From contig NZ_JBMYXF010000005.1 in the NCBI RefSeq assembly GCF_049608145.1, positions 31,224-95,223 of the forward strand: a DNA stretch of 64,000 nt. Direction: 5' to 3'. How positions within the stretch are numbered: position 1 is the stretch's first letter; each line of letters starts with the position of its first letter. This DNA is from Halocynthiibacter sp049608145 (lineage in GTDB: Bacteria > Pseudomonadota > Alphaproteobacteria > Rhodobacterales > Rhodobacteraceae). The notes beneath the pieces are model-generated. The model was not told the DNA's origin. It did no database searches and worked only from the letters and a program-made list of their open reading frames with translations. Below, one piece after another: positions 55,063 through 64,000 of this stretch. The position numbers were made by a program, and so were the translations under genes.

Positions 55063-55084
55063 CGGGCGGGGAAAACCCCGCCCG
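55063..55084 (-). other. GC-rich hairpin between ctpA and rppH
   Basis: CGGGCGGGG (55063-55071) and CCCCGCCCG (55076-55084) form a perfect nine-base stem closed by AAAA. No U run follows on the minus strand, so it is more likely an mRNA-stabilising or processing element than a terminator. Confidence 0.5.
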
Positions 55085-55092
55085 TAAGTGTT

Positions 55093-56433
55093 TTATTCAG
55101 TGCCGCCAAGTGCGCGCAGGCCCGTTAACAGGTCGATGGCATAGGCAAGCTGGAAATCGTCTTCGCGCAGCTGTGCCGCTTCTTCGACTTTGGCGCGTTC
55201 TTCTTCCAGCAAACGGCGCTCATCTTCCGTGATGGAATCATTGTCGAGACTGCCACGCAGGTCCGCTTCTGTTCGTGAGAATCCCTGTGTTTCTTCCTCA
55301 GATTCGGAGGTCTCGGGATCACGACGTGGTTGTTCTACAACGATATCTGGTGACACGCCCAGGGCCTGAATGGAACGGCCAGATGGCGTGTAATAGCGCG
55401 CTGTCGTCAGACGCATCGCACCGTCGCCACGCAGCGGCATGATGGTCTGAACAGATCCTTTACCAAAGCTGCGGGTGCCCACAACGATTGCGCGACGATG
55501 ATCTTGCAGCGCACCGGCCACAATTTCAGACGCAGATGCAGAACCACCGTTGATCAGTACAACAATTGGTAGCCCTTCGGTCAGATCCCCGTCACGCGCA
55601 TTCCAGCGTTCGCCATCTTCCGGGCTGCGACCACGGGTGGACACGATTTCCCCAGCGTTGAGAAAGGCATCAGAGACCGCAATCGCCTGGTTCAGAAGGC
55701 CACCTGGGTTGTTGCGCAGATCAAGAACAAAGCCGTTCACGTTTTCCATGCCGCCCAGTTCTTCAACAGATTCAGCAAGGCCACTGGCCAGATTATCAAA
55801 CGTCTGGTCGTTGAAAGTGGTGACGCGCAAAACAACGGTGCTGCCTTCGGTGCGGGTGCGAACAGCGGTCAGTTTGATGGTGTCGCGGATGATGGACACA
55901 TCAAAAGGTTCGTCAGCGCCTTCGCGTACAACGGTGATGATGATTTCGGAACCCACAGGGCCACGCATCAGTTCAACAGCTTCATTCAGGGTCAGGCCCA
56001 ACAGGCTTTCACCATCCACATGGGTGATGAAATCGCCGGCTTCCATGCCCGCGACATCCGCAGGGGTGCCATCCATAGGCGAGACAACTTTTACAAACCC
56101 TTCTTCCTGGGTGACTTCAATGCCCAGACCGCCGAATTCACCGCGTGTCTGTTCACGCATGTCGGTGAAATCATCCGGCGGCAGAAAGCTTGAATGAGGA
56201 TCAAGAGATGTCAGCATGCCGTTGATCGCGGCTTCGATCAGTTCGGCTTCGTCTACATCTTCGACATATTGGCTGCGGATGCGTTCAAAGATGTCACCAA
56301 ACAGATCCAGCTGTTGATAAACGCTGCTTTGTTGTTCAGCTTCCTGGGCTAAAAGCGGCCCTGTGATCTGTGTGGTCGCAATAATCCCGGCAAACGTGCC
56401 AGCGGCCGCGGCCAAAAAAAACTTTTTCATCAT
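55093..56433 (-). CDS. ctpA: C-terminal processing peptidase CtpA (S41 family)
   Basis: 446 residues. A signal sequence (KKFFLAAAAGTFAGIIATTQ) leads to a helical region, a PDZ domain (about 85-170), and the S41 protease core. The Ser in GGSASASEIVAGAL and Lys in GTRSFGKGSVQT form the catalytic dyad. It trims periplasmic proteins at the C-terminus. It follows envC by about 50 bases; the envC-ctpA pairing is conserved in alphaproteobacteria and suggests that envelope hydrolases are among its substrates. The C-terminal acidic region is low complexity. Confidence 0.93.
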   Translation of the reverse strand: MMKKFFLAAAAGTFAGIIATTQITGPLLAQEAEQQSSVYQQLDLFGDIFERIRSQYVEDVDEAELIEAAINGMLTSLDPHSSFLPPDDFTDMREQTRGEFGGLGIEVTQEEGFVKVVSPMDGTPADVAGMEAGDFITHVDGESLLGLTLNEAVELMRGPVGSEIIITVVREGADEPFDVSIIRDTIKLTAVRTRTEGSTVVLRVTTFNDQTFDNLASGLAESVEELGGMENVNGFVLDLRNNPGGLLNQAIAVSDAFLNAGEIVSTRGRSPEDGERWNARDGDLTEGLPIVVLINGGSASASEIVAGALQDHRRAIVVGTRSFGKGSVQTIMPLRGDGAMRLTTARYYTPSGRSIQALGVSPDIVVEQPRRDPETSESEEETQGFSRTEADLRGSLDNDSITEDERRLLEEERAKVEEAAQLREDDFQLAYAIDLLTGLRALGGTE

Positions 56434-56484
56434 CTCATCCTGTGTTGCACCAGCCCGGTATACACGGACCAGAGGACTTCTGTG

Positions 56485-57621
56485 TTAATTTCCACCGGTG
56501 GCGTTGAACCAAGGCGATGGATCCGTCGGGTTTTCACCCTGTCTCAGTTCTATATAAAGCGTTTCACTGCGGCCTGCGCCAGTCCCATCTGTTGAGAATG
56601 GCGAAACAGCGCCGAAATCGTGGGTTCCTGGCATTAATCCAAGCGCAGTTCCCGCCTGAACAATTTCACCTGCCTCACTATACAGGGTTCCCAGCCCGGC
56701 CAGAACCATCAGATACTGGTTATCCGGTTCAAGTATGATCACATTCCCGTAGTCAAGCAGGGGGCCGGCGTAACGGATGGTGGCTGCAAAGGGGCTAGTG
56801 ACCAGGGCGTCGGACAATGTCGCCAGCACCATGCCTGGCCGTTCAATACCGGCTGCGTCGGGTTCATCAAAACGTCGCAGAATGGTGGCGTTTACGGGCA
56901 GGGACAGGGCACCAAGAAGATCATCGAAATTGCCATATCCCCGGGCACTGTTGCGGCCTTCGGGCAGTTGATACAGACCTTCGGCAAAAGCGCGTAACGT
57001 TTCGCTGCTGTTCAGAAGCACTTGCATCATCACGGGATCAGCGCTGAAACGCAGGGGCAGATCAGTGCGATCAGCCCGTGCTTCGGACAGGCGGGCACGG
57101 GCGGTCTGGGCGCCGGCAAGACCTTCGCGCAATTCCTCTGCCGCGCCGGCTTGGATAGATTGCAATTGGGCAAGTTCTTCCAGTTGGGCGCGCAGGGCTT
57201 CGGCCTCTGCCTGTAGGGCAGGGGTGACTTCTGCCAACATCATGGAAGATCGTGCTGTGCCACCAGGGCCAGAGGGATGCAGCATCAAAAGAGGTGCTGG
57301 ACTGCGTTCCATTGTCTGTAACGCTGCCAGAAGACGCGAAATCTCGGCGCTGCGGGTATCAAAAATTTGGCGCAGGGCGGTTTCGCGAATAGCCACTTGC
57401 CGCATGCCCTGACGCAGGGCAATCAGACCTTCTTCATATGCGTTGACGGTCTGGGTCAGCGCGGATACGCGATCAGATGCATTTTCCGCCTGAACCAGAG
57501 ACGTAGACGCCGCATCAAGCTGCAGGGCCGCGCGCTGCGCTGTGATGCCGGGATCAGACTGCGCGAACAGGTCTGCTGGGGAAATCAAGAAAGCCGCGCA
57601 TATGAGGCCAGCCAATCGCAT
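56485..57621 (-). CDS. envC: EnvC-like murein hydrolase activator
   Basis: 378 residues with a signal peptide ending at SPADLFA. Coiled-coil regions cover about residues 25-115 and 130-180 (AEALRAQLEELAQLQSIQ). The C-terminal part is a LytM-like (M23) domain, ILRRFDEPDAAGIERPGMVLAT to VIILEPDNQYLMVLAGLGTL, in which the zinc-binding His and Asp residues are missing. As in EnvC, it should activate amidases at division sites rather than cut peptidoglycan itself. Its start codon overlaps the gpmI stop codon by one base. Confidence 0.88.
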   Translation of the reverse strand: MRLAGLICAAFLISPADLFAQSDPGITAQRAALQLDAASTSLVQAENASDRVSALTQTVNAYEEGLIALRQGMRQVAIRETALRQIFDTRSAEISRLLAALQTMERSPAPLLMLHPSGPGGTARSSMMLAEVTPALQAEAEALRAQLEELAQLQSIQAGAAEELREGLAGAQTARARLSEARADRTDLPLRFSADPVMMQVLLNSSETLRAFAEGLYQLPEGRNSARGYGNFDDLLGALSLPVNATILRRFDEPDAAGIERPGMVLATLSDALVTSPFAATIRYAGPLLDYGNVIILEPDNQYLMVLAGLGTLYSEAGEIVQAGTALGLMPGTHDFGAVSPFSTDGTGAGRSETLYIELRQGENPTDPSPWFNATGGN

Positions 57622-59138
57622 CAGAAAATCAGGCTCTGGCCGGTCATTTCTTCGGGCGTTTCCAACTGCATCAGCGACAACAGGCTGGGCGCAAGATCCG
57701 CCAGCCGGCCATCACGCAGCTTTGCACCTTGGGGGCCATTAAACAGCACGACCGGCACGGGGTTTGTCGTATGTGCGGTATGTGGCCCACCTGTTTTGGG
57801 GTCGATCATCATTTCGCAATTGCCATGATCTGCGGTTACAATCATCATGCCACCGGTGTCCTTCAGCGCTTGCATGACCTGACCAAGTCCCTGATCTACG
57901 GCTTCACAGGCTTGGATTGCCGCATGTAGATCGCCAGTGTGTCCAACCATATCGGGGTTGGCGAAATTCGTGACAATCAGATCATATCCCTTGTGTACTG
58001 CACCAACGAAATGTTCTGTCACTTCTGCGGCACTCATTTCGGGTTTCAGATCATAGGTCGCCACTTTCGGAGAAGAGGGCATATACCGGTCTTCTCCTTC
58101 ATATGGGGTTTCCACGCCGCCATTCAGAAAGAATGTCACATGGGGATATTTTTCGGTTTCAGCCAGTCGAAACTGAGTTTTCCCTTGTTTAGACACCCAT
58201 TCACCCAACGTATTGACGATGGCGCGTTTTGGAAAAGCTGTGGTCATATAGGTGTTATGGCCATCCGAATATTCCACCATCCCCAGAAGGGCCGCAAAAG
58301 CAGGGCGCGCGCCTGTATCAAAGGCGTCAAATGCGGGTTCACCGATGGCACGCAGAATTTCACGTGCCCGATCTGACCGGAAATTCAGACAGAAAAAGCC
58401 GTCACCACTTTTGGCGCCTTCATACCCATTCAGGACTGTTGCTGGGAAAAATTCATCCGTCACACCGTCTTGATATGATTTACAGATCACGGATCCGCTG
58501 TCTGCGGCGGTGTCACCTTCGCCGTGGATCATGGCATTATATGCGGCCGCAACCCGTTCCCAGCGATTGTCGCGATCCATCGCGTAATAGCGCCCGGTGA
58601 CAGTGGCAATTTTTGCCCCCTCTGGCAGGCTGCCACACAGATCCGCCATATAGCCTAGGGCGGATTTCGGCGCGACGTCACGCCCGTCGGTTACCGCATG
58701 AAAGGCCACGGGCACGCCCGCATCGGTGACGGCCTTGATTGCGGCTTTTAGGTGATCGATATGCCCGTGCACCCCGCCATCAGATACCAAACCCATCAGA
58801 TGCGCGGTGCCGCCGGTTTGTTTCAGTTTTGTGATGAAAGCTTGCAGGGCTTCATTGTCAAAGAAAGATCCATCTTCAATCGCAAGATCGATCTGACCCA
58901 GGTCCATCGCCACAACCCGACCCGCGCCGATATTGGTGTGTCCGACTTCGGAATTGCCCATCTGTCCCGTTGGCAACCCCGCATCATTGCCATGTGTCAG
59001 CAATTTTGCATTTGGACATTCAGACATCATCCGGTCGAAATTCGGTGTACGGGCAAGTGCTGGCGCATTTGAAGACGTGTCAGAGGAAAGCCCCCAGCCA
59101 TCAAGAATACAAAGGACGACAGGTTTCGGAGTGGACAT
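57621..59138 (-). CDS. gpmI: 2,3-bisphosphoglycerate-independent phosphoglycerate mutase
   Basis: 505 residues. The first metal motif DGWG (Asp13) and the phosphorylated Ser63 in MGNSEVGHTNIG identify the iPGM family; FANPDMVGHTGD and TADHGNCE carry the remaining Mn ligands. It interconverts 3- and 2-phosphoglycerate in glycolysis. It lies 60 bases after rlmH, in the same operon as envC and ctpA, an arrangement common to this order. Confidence 0.96.
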   Translation of the reverse strand: MSTPKPVVLCILDGWGLSSDTSSNAPALARTPNFDRMMSECPNAKLLTHGNDAGLPTGQMGNSEVGHTNIGAGRVVAMDLGQIDLAIEDGSFFDNEALQAFITKLKQTGGTAHLMGLVSDGGVHGHIDHLKAAIKAVTDAGVPVAFHAVTDGRDVAPKSALGYMADLCGSLPEGAKIATVTGRYYAMDRDNRWERVAAAYNAMIHGEGDTAADSGSVICKSYQDGVTDEFFPATVLNGYEGAKSGDGFFCLNFRSDRAREILRAIGEPAFDAFDTGARPAFAALLGMVEYSDGHNTYMTTAFPKRAIVNTLGEWVSKQGKTQFRLAETEKYPHVTFFLNGGVETPYEGEDRYMPSSPKVATYDLKPEMSAAEVTEHFVGAVHKGYDLIVTNFANPDMVGHTGDLHAAIQACEAVDQGLGQVMQALKDTGGMMIVTADHGNCEMMIDPKTGGPHTAHTTNPVPVVLFNGPQGAKLRDGRLADLAPSLLSLMQLETPEEMTGQSLIF

Positions 59139-59198
59139 GAGATATTCCTGTATTATTCATGCAATATCTATTGCCTGTGGCACCTGCATGCAACCAAC

Positions 59199-59669
59199 TC
59201 ACACGCGGTGATAGGGACTTCCGGCCAGAATTGATGCGGCGCGGTACAGTTGTTCAGACAGCATCACGCGGGCCAGCATATGAGGCCAGACCATTTTACC
59301 AAGGCTGATAGAAAAATCTGCCTTTGCACGCAGAGCAGGATCAATGCCATCGGCACCGCCAATGACAAAACATAGATCCTGTGCGCCCTGGTCGCGCCAA
59401 CTGGCAAGCTTGTTCGCAAAATCAGGGGATGACAACAGTTTCCCACGTTCATCCATGGTGCAGATCACGGCACCTTTGGGAATGGCACGTTCTAACAGAA
59501 CCGCTTCGGCCCCCATGCCGCCGCCCTTTTTGTCCTCGGCTTCGCTGACTGTCAGCGGGCCAAGGCCATGGGCACGACCGGTGCGATCAAAGCGGGTTTT
59601 GTAATCATCAAAAAGATCACGTTCCGGCCCGGGGCGCATCCGGCCAATGGCAGAAATCTGAACGCGCAT
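59199..59669 (-). CDS. rlmH: 23S rRNA (pseudouridine(1915)-N(3))-methyltransferase RlmH
   Basis: 156 residues. The SPOUT knot is shown by DERGKLLSSPDFA, FVIGGADGID and MVWPHMLARVMLSEQLYRAASILAGSPYH, ending with YHR as usual. It methylates pseudouridine 1915 of 23S rRNA on the assembled ribosome. It begins three bases after rsfS, the neighbour found with rlmH in most bacteria. Confidence 0.96.
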   Translation of the reverse strand: MRVQISAIGRMRPGPERDLFDDYKTRFDRTGRAHGLGPLTVSEAEDKKGGGMGAEAVLLERAIPKGAVICTMDERGKLLSSPDFANKLASWRDQGAQDLCFVIGGADGIDPALRAKADFSISLGKMVWPHMLARVMLSEQLYRAASILAGSPYHRV

Positions 59670-59672
59670 GGA

Positions 59673-60104
59673 TCAGGCTGGGGTGTCGGGACCAGCTGTC
59701 GGATCCATCCACATTTTTTCCAGTTGATAGAATTCGCGAACTTCTGGGCGGAACACATGCACGATCACATCGCCGGTATCGACCAAAACCCAGTCGCCAG
59801 ATCCTTTGCCTTCGGTGCGTGACAGACGGCCAAATTCTTGCTTCAGGCGATCCGCAAGCTTTTCAGCAAGCGCGGTTACCTGACGCGCGGAACGGCCGGA
59901 ACACACAACCATGTAATCCGCGATCGCAGATTTACCGGCCAGATCGATTTGTACGATGTCTTCGGCTTTGTCTTCGTCAAGAGAGGTAAGAATGCGCTCA
60001 AGCAGAACTTCGCTTGAAGGTGCGTTTGCCTCGGGCAGTGATTTCGGCTGAGCAGTGGCGTCATTCGCGACTACGTTATCGGCCGCACTTTTAGATTGAG
60101 ACAG
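59673..60104 (-). CDS. rsfS: Ribosome silencing factor RsfS, probable CTG start
   Basis: 143 residues if translated from CTG (complement of 60102-60104), which sits seven bases after a perfect AGGAGG (complement of 60112-60117). No in-frame ATG, GTG or TTG occurs before the conserved domain, except a GTG at 60167 that lacks a good site. The domain ILTSLDEDKAEDIVQIDL, ADYMVVCSGRSARQVTALAE and GDWVLVDTGDVIVHVFRPEVREFYQLEKMW is a complete Iojap/RsfS. It binds ribosomal protein L14 and blocks subunit joining. A CTG start could limit its amount. Confidence 0.88.
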   Translation of the reverse strand: MSQSKSAADNVVANDATAQPKSLPEANAPSSEVLLERILTSLDEDKAEDIVQIDLAGKSAIADYMVVCSGRSARQVTALAEKLADRLKQEFGRLSRTEGKGSGDWVLVDTGDVIVHVFRPEVREFYQLEKMWMDPTAGPDTPA

Positions 60105-60209
60105 GGTCTTCCCTCCTGAAAAACGCGCCGCAAAAGCCCGGCGCAGGGCTCCCCTTAAGCGTAACACCGCCTGCGTGAAAGCTCAATCCGCATAAGTGTG
60201 TTGTTTTTA

Positions 60210-61625
60210 TCAGATCTGGGGCGGGTGATTTTGTGGAAATCGGGTGGCTTCGTGGTATGTCTGTGCCAGCCCCATTAGCTGTGCATCCTGTCCGGCTTTG
60301 CCGATCAGCTGTAGGCCCATAGGTAGATTGTGCGGGGAAAACCCGGCAGGGACAGAAACGGCGGGCAGGCCGATCAGCGAGGCCGGAATCACAATTTCCA
60401 TCCAGCGGTGATAAGTATCCATTGCCTGTCCGGCAACGGTTTTAGGCCATGAGATATCCGCATCAAATGGGAACATCTGGGCGCTGGGCAGGGCAAGGGT
60501 GGTGAGGTTAAGATCCGCGACTTCTCGGAACCAGTCTGACCGGATGATGCCCGCATGGTGAATATCACGCGCGCTGTAAGACAGACCTTGTTCAATTTCC
60601 CAGATGTGGGCGTCCTTCAGAAGGGCGCGTTTCGCTGGATCTTGCCAGAGAGGCGCCGATGCGCAGGCGACGCTGTGGCTGCGCAGGATGTTCCAAGCAT
60701 CCCAAAGCGATTCAGGCGCGATTGTTGGCGTATATTCCATGATAGTACAGCCAAGATCGCGAAATATATCCAGTGCGTTTTCGCAGGTTTTTAGCACATC
60801 TTTTTCCATTGGATAATACCCGGACCAGTCTCTGATCCAGCCAATAGAGATGTTTTTGGGGTTAACGTCTTCATAACCTTTATACGCGGGCTGCCCCAGT
60901 GGTTGACGGTGATCGGGTTGCCCGATGACGCGCAACATTAGATCCATATCGCGTGGGCTGCGGGCCATTGGGCCATTGGTTGATAGGCTTTGCGACCAGG
61001 CGTCACCTTCGGCATCTTTGGCCACAAGGCCTGCGGTGGGGCGAAAGCCATAGACATTATTCCAGCCGGCCGGATTGCGCAGACTTCCCATCATATCGGA
61101 TCCATCCGCAATGGGCAGCATACCGGTGGCTAGGGCAACGGCTGCACCGCCACTGGATCCCCCGGCGCTGCGGCTTTGATTGTATGCATTACGGGTAACA
61201 CCAAAGATCGGATTATAGCTGTGACTGCCCAACCCAAATTCCGGCACATTGGTTTTGCCGATGATCAGAACACCCGCTGCGCGCAGGCGTGACACCATCA
61301 GGCTGTCATCTTCTGGGGTGTTATCAGCAAACAAAGGCGAACCACTTGTCGAAAGTAGATCTTTTGTGTTTTCCAGATCCTTTACCGCAATCGGCAAACC
61401 CCAGAGAGGCTGATTTGGAGCTGGGCCTGAGGCGTCCATTTTATCAGCCTCGGCCAGCAGATCTTCACGTGGGCGCAGCGACACGATGGCATTCACGGAT
61501 GGGTTAACTGCATCAATGCGGGCAAGGCAGGCTTCTAGCACCTGGCGTACAGAGATGTCACGATTTTGCAGCATCTCTGCAAGATCGCAGGCGTCATAGT
61601 CAGTCAATAACCGGGGGGTGCTCAT
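60210..61625 (-). CDS. Amidase signature family hydrolase
   Basis: 471 residues from ATG 61625, preceded by GAAAG at nine bases; an ATG three codons upstream is possible. The catalytic triad of the family is Lys in LPIAVKDLENT, the cis-Ser in SAGGSSGGAA and the nucleophilic Ser in DGSDMMGSLRNPAG, where GSDMMGS replaces the more common GSDxGGS. It hydrolyses an amide bond; the substrate is unknown. Its start overlaps the end of the MscS gene by about 26 bases, so they are co-transcribed. Confidence 0.89.
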   Translation of the reverse strand: MSTPRLLTDYDACDLAEMLQNRDISVRQVLEACLARIDAVNPSVNAIVSLRPREDLLAEADKMDASGPAPNQPLWGLPIAVKDLENTKDLLSTSGSPLFADNTPEDDSLMVSRLRAAGVLIIGKTNVPEFGLGSHSYNPIFGVTRNAYNQSRSAGGSSGGAAVALATGMLPIADGSDMMGSLRNPAGWNNVYGFRPTAGLVAKDAEGDAWSQSLSTNGPMARSPRDMDLMLRVIGQPDHRQPLGQPAYKGYEDVNPKNISIGWIRDWSGYYPMEKDVLKTCENALDIFRDLGCTIMEYTPTIAPESLWDAWNILRSHSVACASAPLWQDPAKRALLKDAHIWEIEQGLSYSARDIHHAGIIRSDWFREVADLNLTTLALPSAQMFPFDADISWPKTVAGQAMDTYHRWMEIVIPASLIGLPAVSVPAGFSPHNLPMGLQLIGKAGQDAQLMGLAQTYHEATRFPQNHPPQI

Positions 61626-62946
61626 TGATGTCATCTTTCAGAATACGCACTTCGCGCTGTGGGAAGGGCAGTTCAATGCCGTTTTCCTTAAACGCATCCC
61701 AAAGTGCCAGGTAAACATTGCCGCGAATATTGGTCAGGCCGCCGGTTGGATCGGTGATCCAGAACCGCAGTATGTAATCGACTGAACTGTCGCCAAAGCC
61801 CACGATGTGACAGACCGGAGCCTTCGCCGAAAGCACGCGCCCGACAGAGGATGCGGCAGAAATGGCAATGCGGCGCACTTCATGGGGATCGCAGCCATAA
61901 GACGTGCCAAAGAAAATATCGAGGCGCACAAGATCGTTGGAATGGGACCAGTTGACCACCTGACCGGTGATCAGATCTTCGTTTGGGATCAGATATTCGC
62001 GCCCGTCACGGGTGACGACGGAAACATAGCGCGCACCCAAGCTGTCGATCCAGCCAAAGGTGTCGCCCAGAGAAATCACATCGCCAGGCTTGATGGATTT
62101 ATCCAACAAAATGATGATGCCTGACACAAGGTTCGACACGACTTTTTGCAAACCAAAGCCAAGACCCACACCAATGGCACCTGACAAAACCGCAAGACCT
62201 GTCAGATCAAATCCGACTGCTTTTAGTCCGATGAAAAATGCGGATCCATACAGCACCATCTGAATGAATTTCACGGCCAGCACCTGCATGGATGGCGAGA
62301 TGTCTTTGTTTTCTCGGATGCGGTTGGATGTTGTGCCGGAAATCAGGCGTGCGCCGAAAAACAGCACCCCGGTGACAATAACGGCCTTTAAAATAGCCAG
62401 CAGAGAGAGGCGGAAATCACCGAACTCAATGGCGGCTTTATCCAATACGCCATTGGTTGCTTCAAGAAAGCCAAAGTAATAGAGCGTGACCCAGATCCAG
62501 CCGGAAATGCGAATAGTGCGCCGCAGGGTTTGGTTGCGGATCAGTTGAACAGCAAGAGCGATGGCGAACCAGGACGCGCTGATTGTGCCGATAATTGACA
62601 GCAGATAAGTGCGCGAAGGAAAAGTATTCAGAACCTCGCGCATGAACCAGATTACGATCCAAATCATTAGAATATACAGGATCAGATGGATGCGGCGATG
62701 CAGGATCAACAGCCAGCGCAACTGCCATTTTGGTCGTCCTTCCAGGCCTCTCATCCATTCATGGATGCGAGGACCAACCAGCATGTTGATCAACCAGGCT
62801 GTCGCGAAAATCCCAACAGCAATTGCCACTTGCCACAGTTGATAGGGGCGCAGCAGGCCTTCGATAAATACCTGTAGCTGAACCAGAAAGCCCTGGACTT
62901 CGGTTGTCAGTTCCGCGGTGGGGGTGTCGATGATTTCGTTCTCCAT
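61600..62946 (-). CDS. MscS family mechanosensitive ion channel
   Basis: 448 residues from ATG 62946 (a GTG two codons upstream is an alternative; neither has a clear ribosome site). About five membrane helices occupy residues 35-290. The pore helix is AVLSGAIGVGLGFGLQKVVSNLVSGIIILLD, with the Gly/Ala packing of MscS, followed by the beta domain KPGDVISLGDTFGWIDSLGARYVSVVTRDGREYLIPNE. It opens on membrane tension during hypo-osmotic shock. It is divergent from the TauE/SafE gene by about 80 bases. Confidence 0.92.
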   Translation of the reverse strand: MENEIIDTPTAELTTEVQGFLVQLQVFIEGLLRPYQLWQVAIAVGIFATAWLINMLVGPRIHEWMRGLEGRPKWQLRWLLILHRRIHLILYILMIWIVIWFMREVLNTFPSRTYLLSIIGTISASWFAIALAVQLIRNQTLRRTIRISGWIWVTLYYFGFLEATNGVLDKAAIEFGDFRLSLLAILKAVIVTGVLFFGARLISGTTSNRIRENKDISPSMQVLAVKFIQMVLYGSAFFIGLKAVGFDLTGLAVLSGAIGVGLGFGLQKVVSNLVSGIIILLDKSIKPGDVISLGDTFGWIDSLGARYVSVVTRDGREYLIPNEDLITGQVVNWSHSNDLVRLDIFFGTSYGCDPHEVRRIAISAASSVGRVLSAKAPVCHIVGFGDSSVDYILRFWITDPTGGLTNIRGNVYLALWDAFKENGIELPFPQREVRILKDDINEHPPVID

Positions 62947-63027
62947 AGGCACAGTGTTGCACGTCCACGCGGGGTGGACAATATCACGACAGACGTGCTT
63001 TCTGCCTTTGCAAAGGGGAATGCAGAA

Positions 63028-63777
63028 ATGGGCGAGGTTTTACTATTCATCCTGGCGGGATTTGGGGCCGGTGTTATGAACGCGATTGCCGGGGGCGGAA
63101 CGTTTCTGACGTTTCCCGCATTGGTGTTTGCGGGCATTCCGCCCGTGGCAGCCAATGCCACCAGCGCCGTTGCGGTGTTTCCGGGGTATTTGTCTGCCGC
63201 GCTGGGCTTTGGCGATGATATTCGTGCCCTGCCGCGTGCCAAGTTAATCCGGGCGACGATCGCATCCCTCGTGGGGGGGCTGGCTGGCGGTCTGTTGTTG
63301 CTTGTGTCGTCAAACGATGTGTTTTCGATGTTGGTGCCATTCCTTCTGTTCGCCGCAACCCTGGCTTTTGCATTCCAGAAGCAGATTTCAGCTTTTCTAG
63401 CGGGATCCGGATGGCAACTGACGGCGTGGGGCCTGCCCGGGATTTTCACTGTATCGCTTTATGGTGGCTACTTTAACGGAGGCCTTGGGATTGTTCTGCT
63501 GGCGCTGTTCGCGCTTTGGGGATGGGACAATTTGAATGCCATGAATGGGCTGAAAAACGCATTAAGCTTTGTGATTTCTGCGATCTCAGTCGCGACATTT
63601 GCGATTGCGGGTATTGTCAGCTGGCCCGCCGCCCTGATCATGGGGGTGTCTGCAATTGCGGGCGGTTTTGCCGGGGCACGCATCGCAAAGATTTTGCCGG
63701 TTGCACTGATGCGCGCAGTGATTATTTTGATCGGCCTGACCATGAGCGCGGTTTTCTTCGCGCGCCTCTTTTCCTGA
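63028..63777 (+). CDS. TauE/SafE family sulfite exporter-type permease
   Basis: 249 residues from ATG 63028, with AAAGGGG upstream; a GTG at 62974 would add 18 residues and is possible. Eight hydrophobic segments and the conserved repeats AGFGAGVMNAIAGGGTFLTFPAL and GGYFNGGLGIVLLAL show the TauE/SafE fold. Members export organic or inorganic sulfur anions, and several act on sulfoacetate or sulfite. No sulfur genes are next to it, so the substrate is open. Confidence 0.88.
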   Translation: MGEVLLFILAGFGAGVMNAIAGGGTFLTFPALVFAGIPPVAANATSAVAVFPGYLSAALGFGDDIRALPRAKLIRATIASLVGGLAGGLLLLVSSNDVFSMLVPFLLFAATLAFAFQKQISAFLAGSGWQLTAWGLPGIFTVSLYGGYFNGGLGIVLLALFALWGWDNLNAMNGLKNALSFVISAISVATFAIAGIVSWPAALIMGVSAIAGGFAGARIAKILPVALMRAVIILIGLTMSAVFFARLFS

Positions 63778-63788
63778 AAGGTTTCCCA

Positions 63789-64000
63789 ATGCGCGCCATT
63801 CAATCCCTTGGCCTGATTGCAATTGTTGTTCCCTCTTACGATGCAGGTATTGCGTTCTACGTGGATCAACTGGGTTTTGAACTGATCCAGGATGAAGACC
63901 AAGGGGGTGGCAAGCGCTGGGTTGTTGTGCGCCCTCATGGCGGGGCAGGCAGTGATATTCTGCTGGCTCAGGCGAAAGGCGAAGATCAACAGGCTGCGAT
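63789..64000 (+). CDS. VOC (glyoxalase-fold) family protein, partial (3' end outside window)
   Basis: The first 70 codons are visible, starting at ATG 63789, eleven bases after the TauE/SafE stop and with an AAAGG site. The sequence IVVPSYDAGIAFYVDQLGFELIQDED and KRWVVVRPHGG is the first half of a vicinal oxygen chelate domain of the glyoxalase/bleomycin resistance type. Function cannot be told from this part. Confidence 0.85.
   Translation, partial: MRAIQSLGLIAIVVPSYDAGIAFYVDQLGFELIQDEDQGGGKRWVVVRPHGGAGSDILLAQAKGEDQQAA

Overview
This window looks like a chromosomal segment of a marine alphaproteobacterium of the order Rhodobacterales (roseobacter type). The evidence is the moderately high GC, the gene families typical of that group (DUF2585, DUF2783, an IalB-like protein, UMF1 transporter, an alphaproteobacterial serC leader) and the dense, short-spaced operons. 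I see no tRNA, rRNA, CRISPR array, insertion sequence, prophage or origin. No gene-free stretch exceeds 300 bases; the longest are 22847-23106, 11821-12078, 1805-2034 and 35627-35849.

Region 1-6.8 kb concerns surface polysaccharide. A minus-strand operon (Gfo/Idh oxidoreductase, CMP-sugar synthetase, SDR cut by the window edge) resembles a nonulosonic acid branch. A plus-strand run follows: cysQ, kdsB, galU, galE and a glycosyltransferase. Region 6.8-9.9 kb holds a secreted protein and an outer-membrane beta-barrel whose reading frame is broken just after the signal peptide. Region 9.9-16.5 kb, minus strand, has selO, arfB, a small RNA or small-ORF locus with a strong terminator, a queuosine-precursor transporter, an esterase-like protein, mepA, a UMF1 transporter and a thioesterase. 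Region 16.6-21 kb has yggT, recQ and a hybrid histidine kinase.

Region 21-31.1 kb is the most coherent metabolic island. It has a thiolase, a MarR regulator, a membrane LytTR regulator and the homogentisate pathway (hmgA, maiA, fahA, a VOC protein). A metallo-beta-lactamase-fold protein that has lost one metal site comes next, then a flavin monooxygenase paired with a 63-residue DUF2783 protein. The pair resembles the two-component 3-hydroxyphenylacetate 6-hydroxylase MhaAB, which makes homogentisate. An 18-bp palindrome fills the exact -35/-10 spacer of the hmgA promoter, and its half-site recurs upstream of the monooxygenase.

Region 31.2-41.4 kb contains a pentapeptide-like membrane protein whose start codon lies inside a hairpin, acnB, and the serine pathway (serC-serA with a PPP-family phosphatase, serB divergent). 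A ReAV-type asparaginase closes the region. Region 41.5-53.9 kb has ialB, rlmN, a DSD1-type PLP protein, a LOG-like protein, dapD, a prokaryotic glutamate-receptor-like channel protein with an unusual pore loop, dapE with neighbours, rnr and a lytic transglycosylase. Region 54-60.1 kb holds the conserved operon rsfS-rlmH-gpmI-envC-ctpA-rppH, in which rsfS appears to start at CTG. The end carries an amidase, an MscS channel, a TauE/SafE exporter and a VOC gene cut by the window edge.
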